The notes under the pieces are model-generated. The model saw nothing but the letters and a program-made list of their open reading frames with translations. It searched no databases and had not been told where the DNA came from. A stretch of DNA of 64,000 bases from Neolewinella xylanilytica (GTDB lineage: Bacteria > Bacteroidota > Bacteroidia > Chitinophagales > Saprospiraceae). Where the stretch lies: contig NZ_PTJC01000007.1 in NCBI RefSeq assembly GCF_002934605.1, positions 310,001 through 374,000 on the forward strand. The letters run 5' to 3'. The first letter of the stretch is position 1; each line of letters begins with the position of its first letter. Shown here one piece after another: positions 25,238-34,196 of this stretch. The position numbers and the translations under genes were made by a program.

Positions 25238-26538
25238 ATTAAAGATAATTGCTTGAATTCCTTTTTTACTTTCCCAAATTCTGTCACTAGGTTTTGGCAG
25301 ACCAATTTTACTACTTTAGAGTTCACCGCATTTCCAAGGGCATAGAAAGCGGAAGAAGGATGGTCTGGCATTTTTAACTTTTTCATACTCTGCAATTTTT
25401 TTCCTTCTTCTATACTCAGATACCTTAACCTACTTGCGACTATTGGAATTTGTGTGCTTACTGTGACTAAAGACGGAAAATAATCAGTTCTTTTGACTCG
25501 GACTCCAGATCCACGAAATTGAATGAGGTATCTAAAAATATTCCTTTCTCCACCTTTTACATTCCATTCAAATTTTTGCCAACTAGGTACTCCTAAATTT
25601 TTAATATGTGGAACTAAGTCATTAAATAAATAACCATGCTCAAGATAAAAGTTCCTATTTTTCCTAATAAAATTCTCCTTCCAAACTGGAAATCGATTGA
25701 CCTCATGCCTAGCATATGACGGTAAACTAGCAAACGTTTCATTTAAGCTTAATCCTTTAAGAGAAACGCCAAAATTACCTTTACTTTTCCCAAGTTTGAT
25801 CGAACTTACAGAATAAGGTGTTTCTCCTTCGAATGGGTAAGTAGCACCAAACTCCATAGACCAAAGCGGGCCAGGGATTGCCAAACCTTTAGGTAATCTT
25901 TCAAGAAACTCTTGCCAAAGTTGCAGTACGAATATTTTTTCTTCCTCTAATTTTAAAGAATCAAAGTTGTCATATTTTGAATCTAGAATAGACTCTATAT
26001 TAGTTTCTTGTTTGCTCTTTCTAGGCCATTCAAAATGATCAATATCATCAGTACTCCCTACTACAAAAAATCTTTCACGATGCTGCGGAACTCCAAAATT
26101 ATGCGGGGACAAAATAGAGCATTTTACGGTATACTCTAGTTCGTTTTCTAGTTTGTCAATTATATATTTATATGTCTTACCACTTTCATGTTTTTCAAGA
26201 TTCCTGACATTCTCAAGAATAAAGTATTTAGGTCTTTTAAGCCTTAAAATTTCAACAATATAATCAAATAAGTATCCGTTCTTTTCGTCACGTAATCCAT
26301 TTTGCATACCAGCCTTAGAAAATGGCTGACAAGGAAAACCTGCACACAAAATATCATGGTCAGGAATACAACTCAAATCAACTTTAGTGATGTCTCCTTC
26401 TGGGTATATCCCAAAGTTTTCCTCATACAAATTCCGTAAAGTTTGCTTTTTTTCAGATGCAAAAACGCATTCAGCTCCCAATTCTTCTAGTGCATTATGA
26501 AACCCTCCCAACCCCGCAAAAAGATCAATAAACTTCAT
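25234..26538 (-). CDS. DNA (cytosine-5-)-methyltransferase
   Basis: A 434-residue C5-methyltransferase that should methylate cytosine in a specific DNA sequence using S-adenosylmethionine. Motif I is FIDLFAGLGGFHNAL (3-17); motif IV is GFPCQPFSKAG with catalytic Cys70; motif VI is ENV (109-111); motif VIII is QHRERF (152-157); motif X is ALGNAVNSKVV near the end. A long variable region between VIII and X is the presumed target-recognition domain, so the site cannot be predicted. Very A+T-rich. Its ATG overlaps the stop of the upstream gene by four bases. Confidence 0.95.
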   Translation of the reverse strand: MKFIDLFAGLGGFHNALEELGAECVFASEKKQTLRNLYEENFGIYPEGDITKVDLSCIPDHDILCAGFPCQPFSKAGMQNGLRDEKNGYLFDYIVEILRLKRPKYFILENVRNLEKHESGKTYKYIIDKLENELEYTVKCSILSPHNFGVPQHRERFFVVGSTDDIDHFEWPRKSKQETNIESILDSKYDNFDSLKLEEEKIFVLQLWQEFLERLPKGLAIPGPLWSMEFGATYPFEGETPYSVSSIKLGKSKGNFGVSLKGLSLNETFASLPSYARHEVNRFPVWKENFIRKNRNFYLEHGYLFNDLVPHIKNLGVPSWQKFEWNVKGGERNIFRYLIQFRGSGVRVKRTDYFPSLVTVSTQIPIVASRLRYLSIEEGKKLQSMKKLKMPDHPSSAFYALGNAVNSKVVKLVCQNLVTEFGKVKKEFKQLSLI

Positions 26539-27332
26539 TCTTCAATTTTCACACTGCACCATTCTAAAGTGTCAGTGCGCAAAGATACGTCAACTTCTTC
26601 TTTATACAAAAAGTTGTAAATTCTAAGACGATCTAAAACCATGCCATAGTCTGAAACTCTTTTCACCCAATCCTTCTGAACCACATAGTCGACAGTGGAT
26701 ATAGAGCAAATTATATTAGTGTTGAACCATTGTATGTAATTAGTCCAGCGACCTAAATTGATAGCTTTTTTCTTTGTCCAATGTATTCCCGCCGCACATT
26801 GCATCAAAACGTAAAAATTACCGCTTCTGCCGTCGTCAAAGGTCTTATAACCAATAGCATCTACCCCATCGTCTTTATAATCATTTGAAGCGAGTAATCC
26901 TCTTTCTTCAATACATCTTACGGCCAATTCATCTAAATAAGTATTTAAATTTTTACTTGCTGGAAATCCGAGGACGTATACATTTCCGTCAATGAAATTT
27001 TTCAGAGCATATGCACTAAGAATTTCAAACAATTTAGTTCCGTTAGAAGTATCTGATGCGCCATAAAATGAATAATATACACACAAGAAATATTCAGGAA
27101 CTTCTGTGTAGCTTTTCAAAGGCCTGATGATATTATTCTCGATTTCGTATAAAGGGTCTTTATAAAATCGCGATCTTTCTTCTAATTCAGAAATCCAACT
27201 ATCGACTATATCTTCGTCTTCTTCACCACTAATAGTGATAATCTTACTTTTGGACATAAATCGTCCAGTCTGCAAAAGATTAAGTTCCAGCCATTCAATT
27301 GCTTTTCCTTCTTTGAAATCAACGTAATCCAT
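26535..27332 (-). CDS. Uncharacterised protein, possible PD-(D/E)XK-type nuclease subunit
   Basis: A 265-residue protein with no family I can name. A possible degenerate restriction-endonuclease core is visible: Glu103 in a helix (KLFEILSAYALKNF), Asp158 in DDGVDAIG, then a strand ending in Gln178 (YVLMQCAAG), with Lys187-189 shortly after. In PD-(D/E)XK enzymes a strand with D is followed by (D/E/Q)xK; here the lysine position is Ala180, so a nearby lysine would have to substitute. It overlaps the methyltransferase gene by four bases and follows the ParB-like gene by three, so it is probably the effector of a restriction-type cassette. That role is inferred. Confidence 0.65.
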   Translation of the reverse strand: MDYVDFKEGKAIEWLELNLLQTGRFMSKSKIITISGEEDEDIVDSWISELEERSRFYKDPLYEIENNIIRPLKSYTEVPEYFLCVYYSFYGASDTSNGTKLFEILSAYALKNFIDGNVYVLGFPASKNLNTYLDELAVRCIEERGLLASNDYKDDGVDAIGYKTFDDGRSGNFYVLMQCAAGIHWTKKKAINLGRWTNYIQWFNTNIICSISTVDYVVQKDWVKRVSDYGMVLDRLRIYNFLYKEEVDVSLRTDTLEWCSVKIEE

Positions 27333-27335
27333 AGC

Positions 27336-28526
27336 CTAATGAATATTCTTTTCGAGGACTTCAATAGCTTCTTTCAGTAACTCTACTTCATCAAGCAACT
27401 GTTCTTCGTTTCTATATTTATATGCGTACTGCAATGAAGATTTTATAGCTCTTGTTGCATTTCTTATTTTCTTAAGTAAAAACTCTTTCTCGCCGCTAGT
27501 TCTCTCATATGCACCATCTAAATCCTCATACTGCATAAGGTACTCAACTGCTTCTTCGTGCTTTACGACATAACTTAACTCACTGGTAATTTTCCTAGAG
27601 TCGGAGAGAACACGGTTTTTATTTCTTGATTTATCTCCGTAGATCCAAGTAAGTATGTTTCTAAATTCTTCAAGTTTATCATCGGGAACTAAATCCTGTC
27701 CAAAATTTACATCTTTATATTTTGGCAGTCCTACATAATCTCTGATTGCTCCACTATTGTAGGCAACAGTTAATAGACTAAATTTATTTATTATAGGTTT
27801 GGTGTCAAAATCTAAATCCTCATTAGCCTGCTCATATAGTTTAAATGCTACATATTGCTTGACCAATTTATCAGATCTGTGAGCAATGATTTGTTGAACC
27901 TCTTTTATAGCTTCACTCACTGATTTATCTTGCTTGACATAAAAGTCGATCATATCAGCTGTATATGATGCCTGCGCAAAAGCTTCCCATTTAAGATTTC
28001 CAGCTATATGCCTTATTCCTAAATAGGTATATACATCTTCCCTTTTAGGGTAGATAATTGAAGGAATATTTGTTATATCATAGAGTATGTATTCATCATT
28101 CGTTTTGGGAAAAATTTTATCGAGTTTCAATTCATCTCTAAGAGCCTTATTAGAAATTAATTTTATAGCTGACAAACGACGATTTCCTTCAACAACAGTA
28201 AATGTAATTTCACCCGCCTCTATAAGTTCTTTATATTTTTCAGCTAAATCATCGACGTTGTCATATGCGTTGGGATCAAAATCTTTAGGCTTTTTATCAG
28301 GAATTACTACAATGGGCTCTTCGTCAAAATATCCGTTTTGAACTAGTGATAACCCAACATTCTCAGAATCAAAGTGCTCGTATAGCACCCTTACCAAATC
28401 TGACTGAGAAGCATCTTCTGCTTTAGGCAAATAAGGAATTAATCTAGGATTATTTCGATCTAAGGATATTATACTAGAACTTAAATCTAGAAGTGGTTTT
28501 CTTCCTCCTTTACCAGGGAATTCCAT
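27336..28526 (-). CDS. ParB/Srx-like N-terminal domain protein
   Basis: A 396-residue protein. The N-terminal third resembles the ParB/sulfiredoxin fold: IISLDRNNPRLIP (19-31), NGYFDEEPIVVIPD (64-77) and the signature VVEGNRRLSAIKLI (111-124), equivalent to the nucleotide-binding GxRR segment of ParB. ParB relatives bind CTP or ATP, and some act as nucleases. The rest is helical and charged, ending in a probable coiled coil (about 360-396). There is no partner ParA, so plasmid partitioning is unlikely. First gene of the tight A+T-rich operon with the putative nuclease and methyltransferase. Confidence 0.8.
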   Translation of the reverse strand: MEFPGKGGRKPLLDLSSSIISLDRNNPRLIPYLPKAEDASQSDLVRVLYEHFDSENVGLSLVQNGYFDEEPIVVIPDKKPKDFDPNAYDNVDDLAEKYKELIEAGEITFTVVEGNRRLSAIKLISNKALRDELKLDKIFPKTNDEYILYDITNIPSIIYPKREDVYTYLGIRHIAGNLKWEAFAQASYTADMIDFYVKQDKSVSEAIKEVQQIIAHRSDKLVKQYVAFKLYEQANEDLDFDTKPIINKFSLLTVAYNSGAIRDYVGLPKYKDVNFGQDLVPDDKLEEFRNILTWIYGDKSRNKNRVLSDSRKITSELSYVVKHEEAVEYLMQYEDLDGAYERTSGEKEFLLKKIRNATRAIKSSLQYAYKYRNEEQLLDEVELLKEAIEVLEKNIH

Positions 28527-28864
28527 AGCTTATTAACTTTTAAACATAGATAAACTAACAATTCAAAGTAATCAAATTTCCCAACACATTTTCTTTCTGA
28601 ACATCAGTTTGAACACTTTAAGTTTAATTTTTCAGAATCGCACACTTTTTTGTTTGCGCGTAACACAGTGATCAACGCATTGCGCATACAACCATAAACT
28701 GACAGAAATTGACGTGTTTACGTCCTGTATATCCGCCGATGATGAAAGAGTAGTCAAGGTAGAACAAATTGACGGTTGTGGGTCCAATTAGTGGATCCTC
28801 GCCCTTTTCGGCACCCAAAACCACCAGTTGGATAAGGAGACTACCTACTTAGCTCCTACTATCT
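28527..28864. other. 338-base A+T-rich gap upstream of the ParB-like operon
   Basis: No gene is seen. The left part must hold the promoter of the minus-strand operon: a minus-strand TTACTTTG (within about 28560-28580) resembles, but does not match, TAnnTTTG. Base composition changes from A+T-rich to the G+C-rich host level between about 28650 and 28850, which marks the right island boundary. No direct repeat, integrase or tRNA is visible at the junction. Confidence 0.4.
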
Positions 28865-29404
28865 CTACCCACGCCGCATTACCTTAGGCCCATACCACAA
28901 CCAAAACCCACTAACCGTAAACACCACCGTAGCCAGGCCCATCAGGGTGGAATAGACCAGCTTGAACGGGTCGTTCACGATACTACCGTCGTGGATGTGC
29001 TCGATGAAGTCGGCGCGGCGGATGCCGATGCTGAGGACTTCGCCGGTGGCGCCGTCCAGTTGGACTTCGCCGTAGTGGTTTTCGAAGAGGAACTTGATGG
29101 AGCCTTTACCGGGGCGGTAGTCGATGCGATCGATGGTGGTACCGTAGTCGGGGCCGAGCGAATCCACCAGGGCGGTCTGGGCAATCGTCAGCAATTCATC
29201 CGGGGGCAGCCATTCGGATAGGGGGCGGTCCGTGCCAGTTGCGGTGGATGGCATGATCCATTCGCTGTCCTTCTTCCAGCCCAGCAGGACGCTGGTGACC
29301 CCGATCACGAAAAAGAAAACGAACAGCGCCAGCCCCGTCCAGCGGTGTACGCTGCGGGTGCGGCGCAGCCATAGGGCCTGGCTTTTGCGGCGGTTCTTCT
29401 TCAT
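28865..29404 (-). CDS. PepSY-associated transmembrane protein
   Basis: A 179-residue inner-membrane protein. An N-terminal basic segment leads into RTRSVHRWTGLALFVFFFVIGVTSVLLGWKKDSEW, the PepSY-associated TM helix signature with its conserved His. A periplasmic PepSY-like domain follows (DRIDYRPGKGSIKFLFENHYGEVQLDGATGEVLSIGIRRADFIEHIHDGS), then a C-terminal membrane helix (about 152-172). It resembles half of the larger PepSY proteins linked to siderophore reduction. Redox or iron function is only suggested by family. Confidence 0.85.
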   Translation of the reverse strand: MKKNRRKSQALWLRRTRSVHRWTGLALFVFFFVIGVTSVLLGWKKDSEWIMPSTATGTDRPLSEWLPPDELLTIAQTALVDSLGPDYGTTIDRIDYRPGKGSIKFLFENHYGEVQLDGATGEVLSIGIRRADFIEHIHDGSIVNDPFKLVYSTLMGLATVVFTVSGFWLWYGPKVMRRG

Positions 29405-29438
29405 GCAATCGCTAAGATACCACGGTTAGGGGAGCCGC

Positions 29439-30533
29439 TTACCAGCTCTTCGAACTGGAAAAGCTGGCGGTCAGCAAAAACACATAATGCCAGGAGTACA
29501 GTAAATCAAATACCAAAATCATGGGCAGTTTCAGGAAAAACAGGACACCTGCGTCCCCGCCCAAAAACTGGCGCACCGGCTTGCGCCAAAAAGTTGCCGC
29601 TACCACGAGCGCGCGGAGGGCGTAGGCCAGCAGCGCCCACTTCCATACCGCGGTGAAGAGTAAAAAGAAGCCGGTCAGGTAAAAGAGGCCATGACTTAGC
29701 GCCAGCCCCACCAGCAAGGCCTGGTGGGCGCCGCGGTAGTGCAGGCCTACCGACTGGTGCCGAAGTTTTTGCTTGATGTAGCCGACCAGGGTAGGGACGG
29801 GCGTGCTGAACGTCCAGGCCGCCGGCTCGGTGACGCGGGCCGTGGTGCGCGCCCGGGAATAATAACCGACGATCAGGTCGTCGTCGCCACCGGGCAGGTT
29901 GTCGGGGCCGGGAAAACCGCCCGCCCGTCGGAAAAAGGTGCGTTGGTAGGCCAGGTTCCGCCCCACGGCCATGTACGGGTAGCCGCGGCGGGCCAACCCC
30001 TGGTAGTGGAGGGCGACGTGGGTTGCCTCGTACCGCTGCCAGGCGGCCAAAAGGCTCCTGCCGCCCCGGAGCGGCGCGCAGCCGAGGACCACCTCGTCGG
30101 ATTGGGCGAGGGGAGCCGTCATACGCGTGAGCCATTCATCGCTGGCGGCTATGCAGTCGGCGTCGGTGAGCAAAACGATATCGTGATTCGCGGCCCGGAG
30201 CCCGGCGCGGAGGGCATCGCGTTTGCCGGGGTTGGTATCGCCGGGGTCGATGATGCGCAGGCGGTCGTCTTCACCGGCCAGCTTCGCGGCAATGTCGCCG
30301 GAGCCGTCGGTGGAGTTATCGTCGACGGCGAGGAGTTCGAAAGCGGAGTGCCGTTGGGTGAGGATGGAGCGCAGACAGGCCTCCAGCGTAGCCGCTTCGT
30401 TATGGAAGCAAACCAGGACGGAGACGGGCTGCTCATGGCTAGCCGGCCCGGGGGCGGGATCGAGGGCCCGGTAAAAGATAAACAGCCAGGCGGCGACCTG
30501 AACGGTTAGGGCAACCAGCAGCAGGGTCAGCAT
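29439..30533 (-). CDS. Glycosyltransferase family 2, membrane-bound
   Basis: A 364-residue GT-A-fold glycosyltransferase. An N-terminal membrane helix (about 2-21) is followed by VSVLVCFHNEAATLEACLRSILTQ, DDNSTDGS (71-78) and the metal-binding LTDADC (122-127). Three hydrophobic segments near the C-terminus make it a processive-type or lipid-linked enzyme of the inner membrane. Donor and acceptor are unknown, and no polysaccharide cluster surrounds it. Its start directly abuts the stop of the acetyltransferase gene, so the two are probably co-transcribed. Confidence 0.88.
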   Translation of the reverse strand: MLTLLLVALTVQVAAWLFIFYRALDPAPGPASHEQPVSVLVCFHNEAATLEACLRSILTQRHSAFELLAVDDNSTDGSGDIAAKLAGEDDRLRIIDPGDTNPGKRDALRAGLRAANHDIVLLTDADCIAASDEWLTRMTAPLAQSDEVVLGCAPLRGGRSLLAAWQRYEATHVALHYQGLARRGYPYMAVGRNLAYQRTFFRRAGGFPGPDNLPGGDDDLIVGYYSRARTTARVTEPAAWTFSTPVPTLVGYIKQKLRHQSVGLHYRGAHQALLVGLALSHGLFYLTGFFLLFTAVWKWALLAYALRALVVAATFWRKPVRQFLGGDAGVLFFLKLPMILVFDLLYSWHYVFLLTASFSSSKSW

Positions 30534-30824
30534 TTACGGCGCTACCGTAACGTCTTCCCACTCGGGGTGGCGGCTCACGTAGGAGGCCACGAAGGGGCAG
30601 GACGGGATAGCCTTCAAGTTGTTGTCGCGGGCGTACTGGAGGGCGGTGCTGACGAGACTGCCACCAATGCCCTGACCGGAGAGCTCGTCGGGAACTTCGG
30701 TGTGTACCAAGTCGATGAATTCGTCATCCTTCATGCGGTACTCGAGCTTACTCAGTTGGGAACCCTGGCTAATTTCGAAACGGTTTTTATCGGGGTTGTT
30801 GACGACGGACTCGGAATTGGACAT
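30534..30824 (-). CDS. GNAT-like N-acetyltransferase (YjdJ/COG2388 type)
   Basis: A 96-residue minimal GNAT protein. KNRFEISQGSQLSKLEYRMKDDEFIDLVHTEVPDELSGQGIGGSLVSTALQYARDNNLKAIPSCPFVASYVSRHPEW matches the small acetyltransferase family of E. coli YjdJ and human NATD1, with the acetyl-CoA loop GQGIGG (50-55). These are about half the size of ordinary GNATs. Substrate is unknown. It lies immediately upstream of the glycosyltransferase gene. Confidence 0.88.
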   Translation of the reverse strand: MSNSESVVNNPDKNRFEISQGSQLSKLEYRMKDDEFIDLVHTEVPDELSGQGIGGSLVSTALQYARDNNLKAIPSCPFVASYVSRHPEWEDVTVAP

Positions 30825-30878
30825 AGGCAGCTGGTTTATTGGGGCCGCAATAGTACGTACAATACCGGGAGATGTTTG

Positions 30879-32375
30879 TTACAATTCCTTGCGTAATCGG
30901 GCTACGGGCTGGCCGAGCTGTTCCCGGTATTTCGCCACCGTTCGCCGGGCGATATCGTAGCCGGCATCCTTCAGCGCGCTTTGCAGTTTGCTGTCGTTCA
31001 GGGGCTTGCGTTTGTTTTCCTTGTCGATAATTTCGCCCAGTACCTTCTTTACCTGGGTCGTACTCACTTCCTCGCCTTCCTTATTGGTCATGCCTTCGCT
31101 GAAGAATTCCCGCAGGGAGAAGGTGCCGTAGTCGGTCTGGACGAACTTGCTGTTCACGACCCGGCTCACGGTACTGATGTCCAGCTCGGTGGGGGCGGCA
31201 ATGTCCTTGAGGATCATGGGCCGGAGGGTCTTCAGGTCACCGGTGCGGAAGAACTGCTCCTGGTAGCGGACGATGGCGTGCATTACGCTGTACAGGGTCT
31301 GCTGCCGTTGTTGGATGGCCTCGATGAACCAGCTGGCGGAATCGATATTCTGGCGGATGAAACCGGCTGCCTGTTTCTGGGCGGTCGTCAGTTTCCCGCT
31401 TTCCTTTTGCTTCCGGCGGTATTCGGCGAGCTGTTGCTGGTAGTAGTCATTGATCTTCAGGTCGGGGGCGTTGCGGGAGGTGAGGCGGAGTTTGAGCTCA
31501 CCGTCCTGCACCGTGACGAGAAAATCCGGCACGACGACACGTGCCGCCCTCCCCCCGGCACGGCCGCTGAGGCCCGAAGCCGGTTTCGGGTTGAGTTTCA
31601 GAATCTCGTTGAGGGCGTCCCGGAGTTCGTCTTCGTCGACCTGTAGTTTGTCCCGGAGCTTGTCGTAGTGCTTTTTACTGAAGAGCTCGAAGTACTCGCG
31701 GATGATGGTCTGGGCGAGCACCAGGTCGGCGAAGTGGTGGGCATCCAGGTCTTCGCCGTTGTCGACCTTGTTGTTGAGCTGAAGCAGCAGGCATTCCCGG
31801 AGGTTGCGGGCGGCCAGGCCCGGCGGGTCCAGAGACTGGACGATCTTCAGTACGTCCTTGATCCGACGGGTGTCGACCTCGACGTTGTAGTTGATAAGCA
31901 GGTCGTCGGCAATGGCGGAAGGCAGCCGCTGTAGGTAACCGTCGTCGTCGAGGTTGCCGATAATCTGCAGGGCGATGGTGCGGTCGAGGGGGGTATCGAA
32001 CTCCAGACTGGAGAGCTGTCCTTCCAGGTACTCAAAGAAGGAGTTCTCGTCGGCCGTGTAGCTGCCGGGGGCGTCGTAGGTTTCCTCGTTGCTTCCGGAC
32101 TGCTGGTAGTTAGTGGGGTCGTCGTCGATGTACTGCTGGAAGAGCTCCTCCATTTCGAAGGGGTCGTCTTGCTTTTGATCGGCTTCCTGGGCGTCGTGAT
32201 CGAGGGGGTCGTTGGCGGATTCCGGCGGGGCTTCCTCGAGGGTGGGGTTGCGTTCCAGCTCCTCCTTTACCCGCTGCTCCAACTCATACAGCGGCAGCTG
32301 CATCAACTGCATCAACTGAATCTGACGCGGGCTGAGCTTTTGGAGCTGGGATTGCTTGAGCGACTGTCCGAGCAT
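30879..32375 (-). CDS. rpoN: RNA polymerase sigma-54 factor
   Basis: A 498-residue sigma-54. The glutamine/leucine-rich activator-interacting N-terminus (MLGQSLKQSQLQKLSPRQIQLMQLMQLPLYELEQRVKEELERNPTLEE) is followed by an acidic linker, the core-binding domain (DGYLQRLPSAIADDLL, SLDPPGLAARNLRECLLLQL) and the C-terminal RpoN box ARRTVAKYREQLGQP. Sigma-54 needs AAA+ activator proteins, none of which is in this window. The frame continues 21 codons upstream, but ATG at 32375 is the family start. It is divergent from the M3 peptidase gene. Confidence 0.95.
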   Translation of the reverse strand: MLGQSLKQSQLQKLSPRQIQLMQLMQLPLYELEQRVKEELERNPTLEEAPPESANDPLDHDAQEADQKQDDPFEMEELFQQYIDDDPTNYQQSGSNEETYDAPGSYTADENSFFEYLEGQLSSLEFDTPLDRTIALQIIGNLDDDGYLQRLPSAIADDLLINYNVEVDTRRIKDVLKIVQSLDPPGLAARNLRECLLLQLNNKVDNGEDLDAHHFADLVLAQTIIREYFELFSKKHYDKLRDKLQVDEDELRDALNEILKLNPKPASGLSGRAGGRAARVVVPDFLVTVQDGELKLRLTSRNAPDLKINDYYQQQLAEYRRKQKESGKLTTAQKQAAGFIRQNIDSASWFIEAIQQRQQTLYSVMHAIVRYQEQFFRTGDLKTLRPMILKDIAAPTELDISTVSRVVNSKFVQTDYGTFSLREFFSEGMTNKEGEEVSTTQVKKVLGEIIDKENKRKPLNDSKLQSALKDAGYDIARRTVAKYREQLGQPVARLRKEL

Positions 32376-32460
32376 AGGTGAACTATAGGGTAGCGGTGCG
32401 TGGTTAAGGTTAGGGCGCCGGGGCGCAGGTTCAATCACCCTTCAATTCATACCAGTCTAC

Positions 32461-34146
32461 ATGGCACAAATTACTTTTCCGGACTTTGAATATAATCGAC
32501 CGGACTTGGATCGGCTAGAAAATGCGTTTCAGGACGTACTTGTTGTATTGCGCAAGGCGGAAACCGTCAATGATGCCATTGCGGCGGTAGAACAGATCGA
32601 CGCGATTCGGGCGACCGTAGCTACGGCTTACAATATCGGTTATATCCGCTACAGCATTAACACCCGCGACAAATTTTATAAGGAAGAAAAAGAGTGGTTC
32701 GACACCCATCTCCCCCGCACCGAGCAGTGGCGCATCGATTACTATCGGGCGCTGCTGGATAGCCCGCACCGGGAGTCCATCGAGCTGAAGTTCGGTAAGC
32801 AGCTGTTCGATTCCGCCAAAGTCAGCCTCAACACCTTCCGCCCGGAGATCCTGGAGGAATTGCAGGCGACCAACAAGCTAAGCAGCGAATTCACCGAAAT
32901 GCGCGGTGGGGCCGAGATCGAACTGGACGGAAAAATTTACAACCTCTCCAGCATCGCCCCGCTCGAGCAGGTTCCCGACCGGGAGAAACGCAGGGAAGCC
33001 AGCACCGCCAAGTGGAACTGGTTCGCCGACCATCGCGACCGCCTGGAAGCCATCTACGCGGAAATGGTGCAACTCCGGACTACTATGGCCCACAAGCTCG
33101 GATACGACAACTACGTGGAACTCGGTTACGCCAATATGAACCGTACGGACTACGGGCCCGAAGAAGTGGCCAATTTCCGCCGGCAGATCCGCGATCATAT
33201 CGTGCCCATCGCCCAGCAGCTATACGAAAAGCAACGCGAACGACTAGGGGTAGACCGGCTGCGGTACTACGATCTTGCTTTCCGGTTCCCCGATGGGAAT
33301 CCTACCCCCAAAGGCAGCCCGGAGGAGATCGTGGCCCACGCCGACAAGATGTACCGGGAGCTGAGCGAGGAGACCGGTGACTTCTTCCGAATCCTCCAGG
33401 AGCGCAAACTGATGGACCTCGAAGCCAAGGACGGCAAGGCCCCCGGTGGGTACTGCACCTACATCAACGAGTATCAGACGCCCTACATTTTCAGCAACTT
33501 CAACGGTACGAGCCACGACATCGACGTACTCACCCATGAGTTCGGCCATGCTTTCCAGGTGTACAGCAGCCGCGACCAGCGCCCGATGGAGTACAACTGG
33601 CCCACCTTCGACGCCGCGGAGATCCACTCGATGAGCATGGAATTCTTCACTTACCCCTGGATGGAGGGCTTCTTCAAGGAGGATACCCAGAAGTATTACT
33701 TCAGCCACCTGTCCGGTGCCTTCCGTTTTCTTCCCTACGGTTGTGCGGTAGACGAGTTCCAGCACTGCGTGTACGAAAATCCGGACCTCGACAACGCCGG
33801 CCGCAACGCGATCTGGAAGGAAATGGAGGCAACCTACCTGCCGCACCTCGATTACAGCGATAACGCCCACCTGCAAGCCGGCACCTTCTGGCAGAGCCAG
33901 GGGCATATCTACAGCGTGCCGTTTTACTACATCGATTACTGCCTGGCCCAGATCTGTGCCTTCCAGTTCCACTTGATGGACGAAAAGGACCACGCCTCGG
34001 CCTGGAACAGCTACGTCCAACTCTGTAAGGCCGGTGGGTCGAAGTCCTTCCTCGAGCTGGTCAAACTGGCCGGCCTGGAAAACCCCTTCGAGGACGGGGT
34101 GGTAAAGAAGATCGCGGATCGGCTGGTCGACCGGTTGGAACTGTAA
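32461..34146 (+). CDS. M3 family oligoendopeptidase (PepF-like)
   Basis: A 561-residue zinc metallopeptidase of the thimet-oligopeptidase fold. The gluzincin site HEFGH is at 359-363 (LTHEFGHAFQVYSS), with the third ligand in the downstream DAAEIHSMSMEFFTYP helix. APGGYCTYINEYQTPYIFSNFNGT is a typical PepF segment. It should cleave short peptides in the cytoplasm. Length fits M3B oligoendopeptidases. Divergent from rpoN with an 85-base spacer. Confidence 0.93.
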   Translation: MAQITFPDFEYNRPDLDRLENAFQDVLVVLRKAETVNDAIAAVEQIDAIRATVATAYNIGYIRYSINTRDKFYKEEKEWFDTHLPRTEQWRIDYYRALLDSPHRESIELKFGKQLFDSAKVSLNTFRPEILEELQATNKLSSEFTEMRGGAEIELDGKIYNLSSIAPLEQVPDREKRREASTAKWNWFADHRDRLEAIYAEMVQLRTTMAHKLGYDNYVELGYANMNRTDYGPEEVANFRRQIRDHIVPIAQQLYEKQRERLGVDRLRYYDLAFRFPDGNPTPKGSPEEIVAHADKMYRELSEETGDFFRILQERKLMDLEAKDGKAPGGYCTYINEYQTPYIFSNFNGTSHDIDVLTHEFGHAFQVYSSRDQRPMEYNWPTFDAAEIHSMSMEFFTYPWMEGFFKEDTQKYYFSHLSGAFRFLPYGCAVDEFQHCVYENPDLDNAGRNAIWKEMEATYLPHLDYSDNAHLQAGTFWQSQGHIYSVPFYYIDYCLAQICAFQFHLMDEKDHASAWNSYVQLCKAGGSKSFLELVKLAGLENPFEDGVVKKIADRLVDRLEL

Positions 34147-34184
34147 TTACGTCTACTACCCGTATCGGCCGAAGACCTTAAACG

Positions 34185-34192
34185 TACTTTTG
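34185..34192 (+). promoter_or_regulatory. Candidate -7 promoter element very close to the MFS start
   Basis: TACTTTTG matches TAnnTTTG in full and ends four bases before the GTG start at 34197. If it is used, transcription would begin at or near the start codon, giving a leaderless mRNA. Confidence 0.4.
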
Positions 34193-34196
34193 CCCC

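Noticed and set aside
27336-28526. Plasmid-partition ParB
   Set aside because: No ParA or parS-like repeats are present; the gene sits in a methyltransferase operon.
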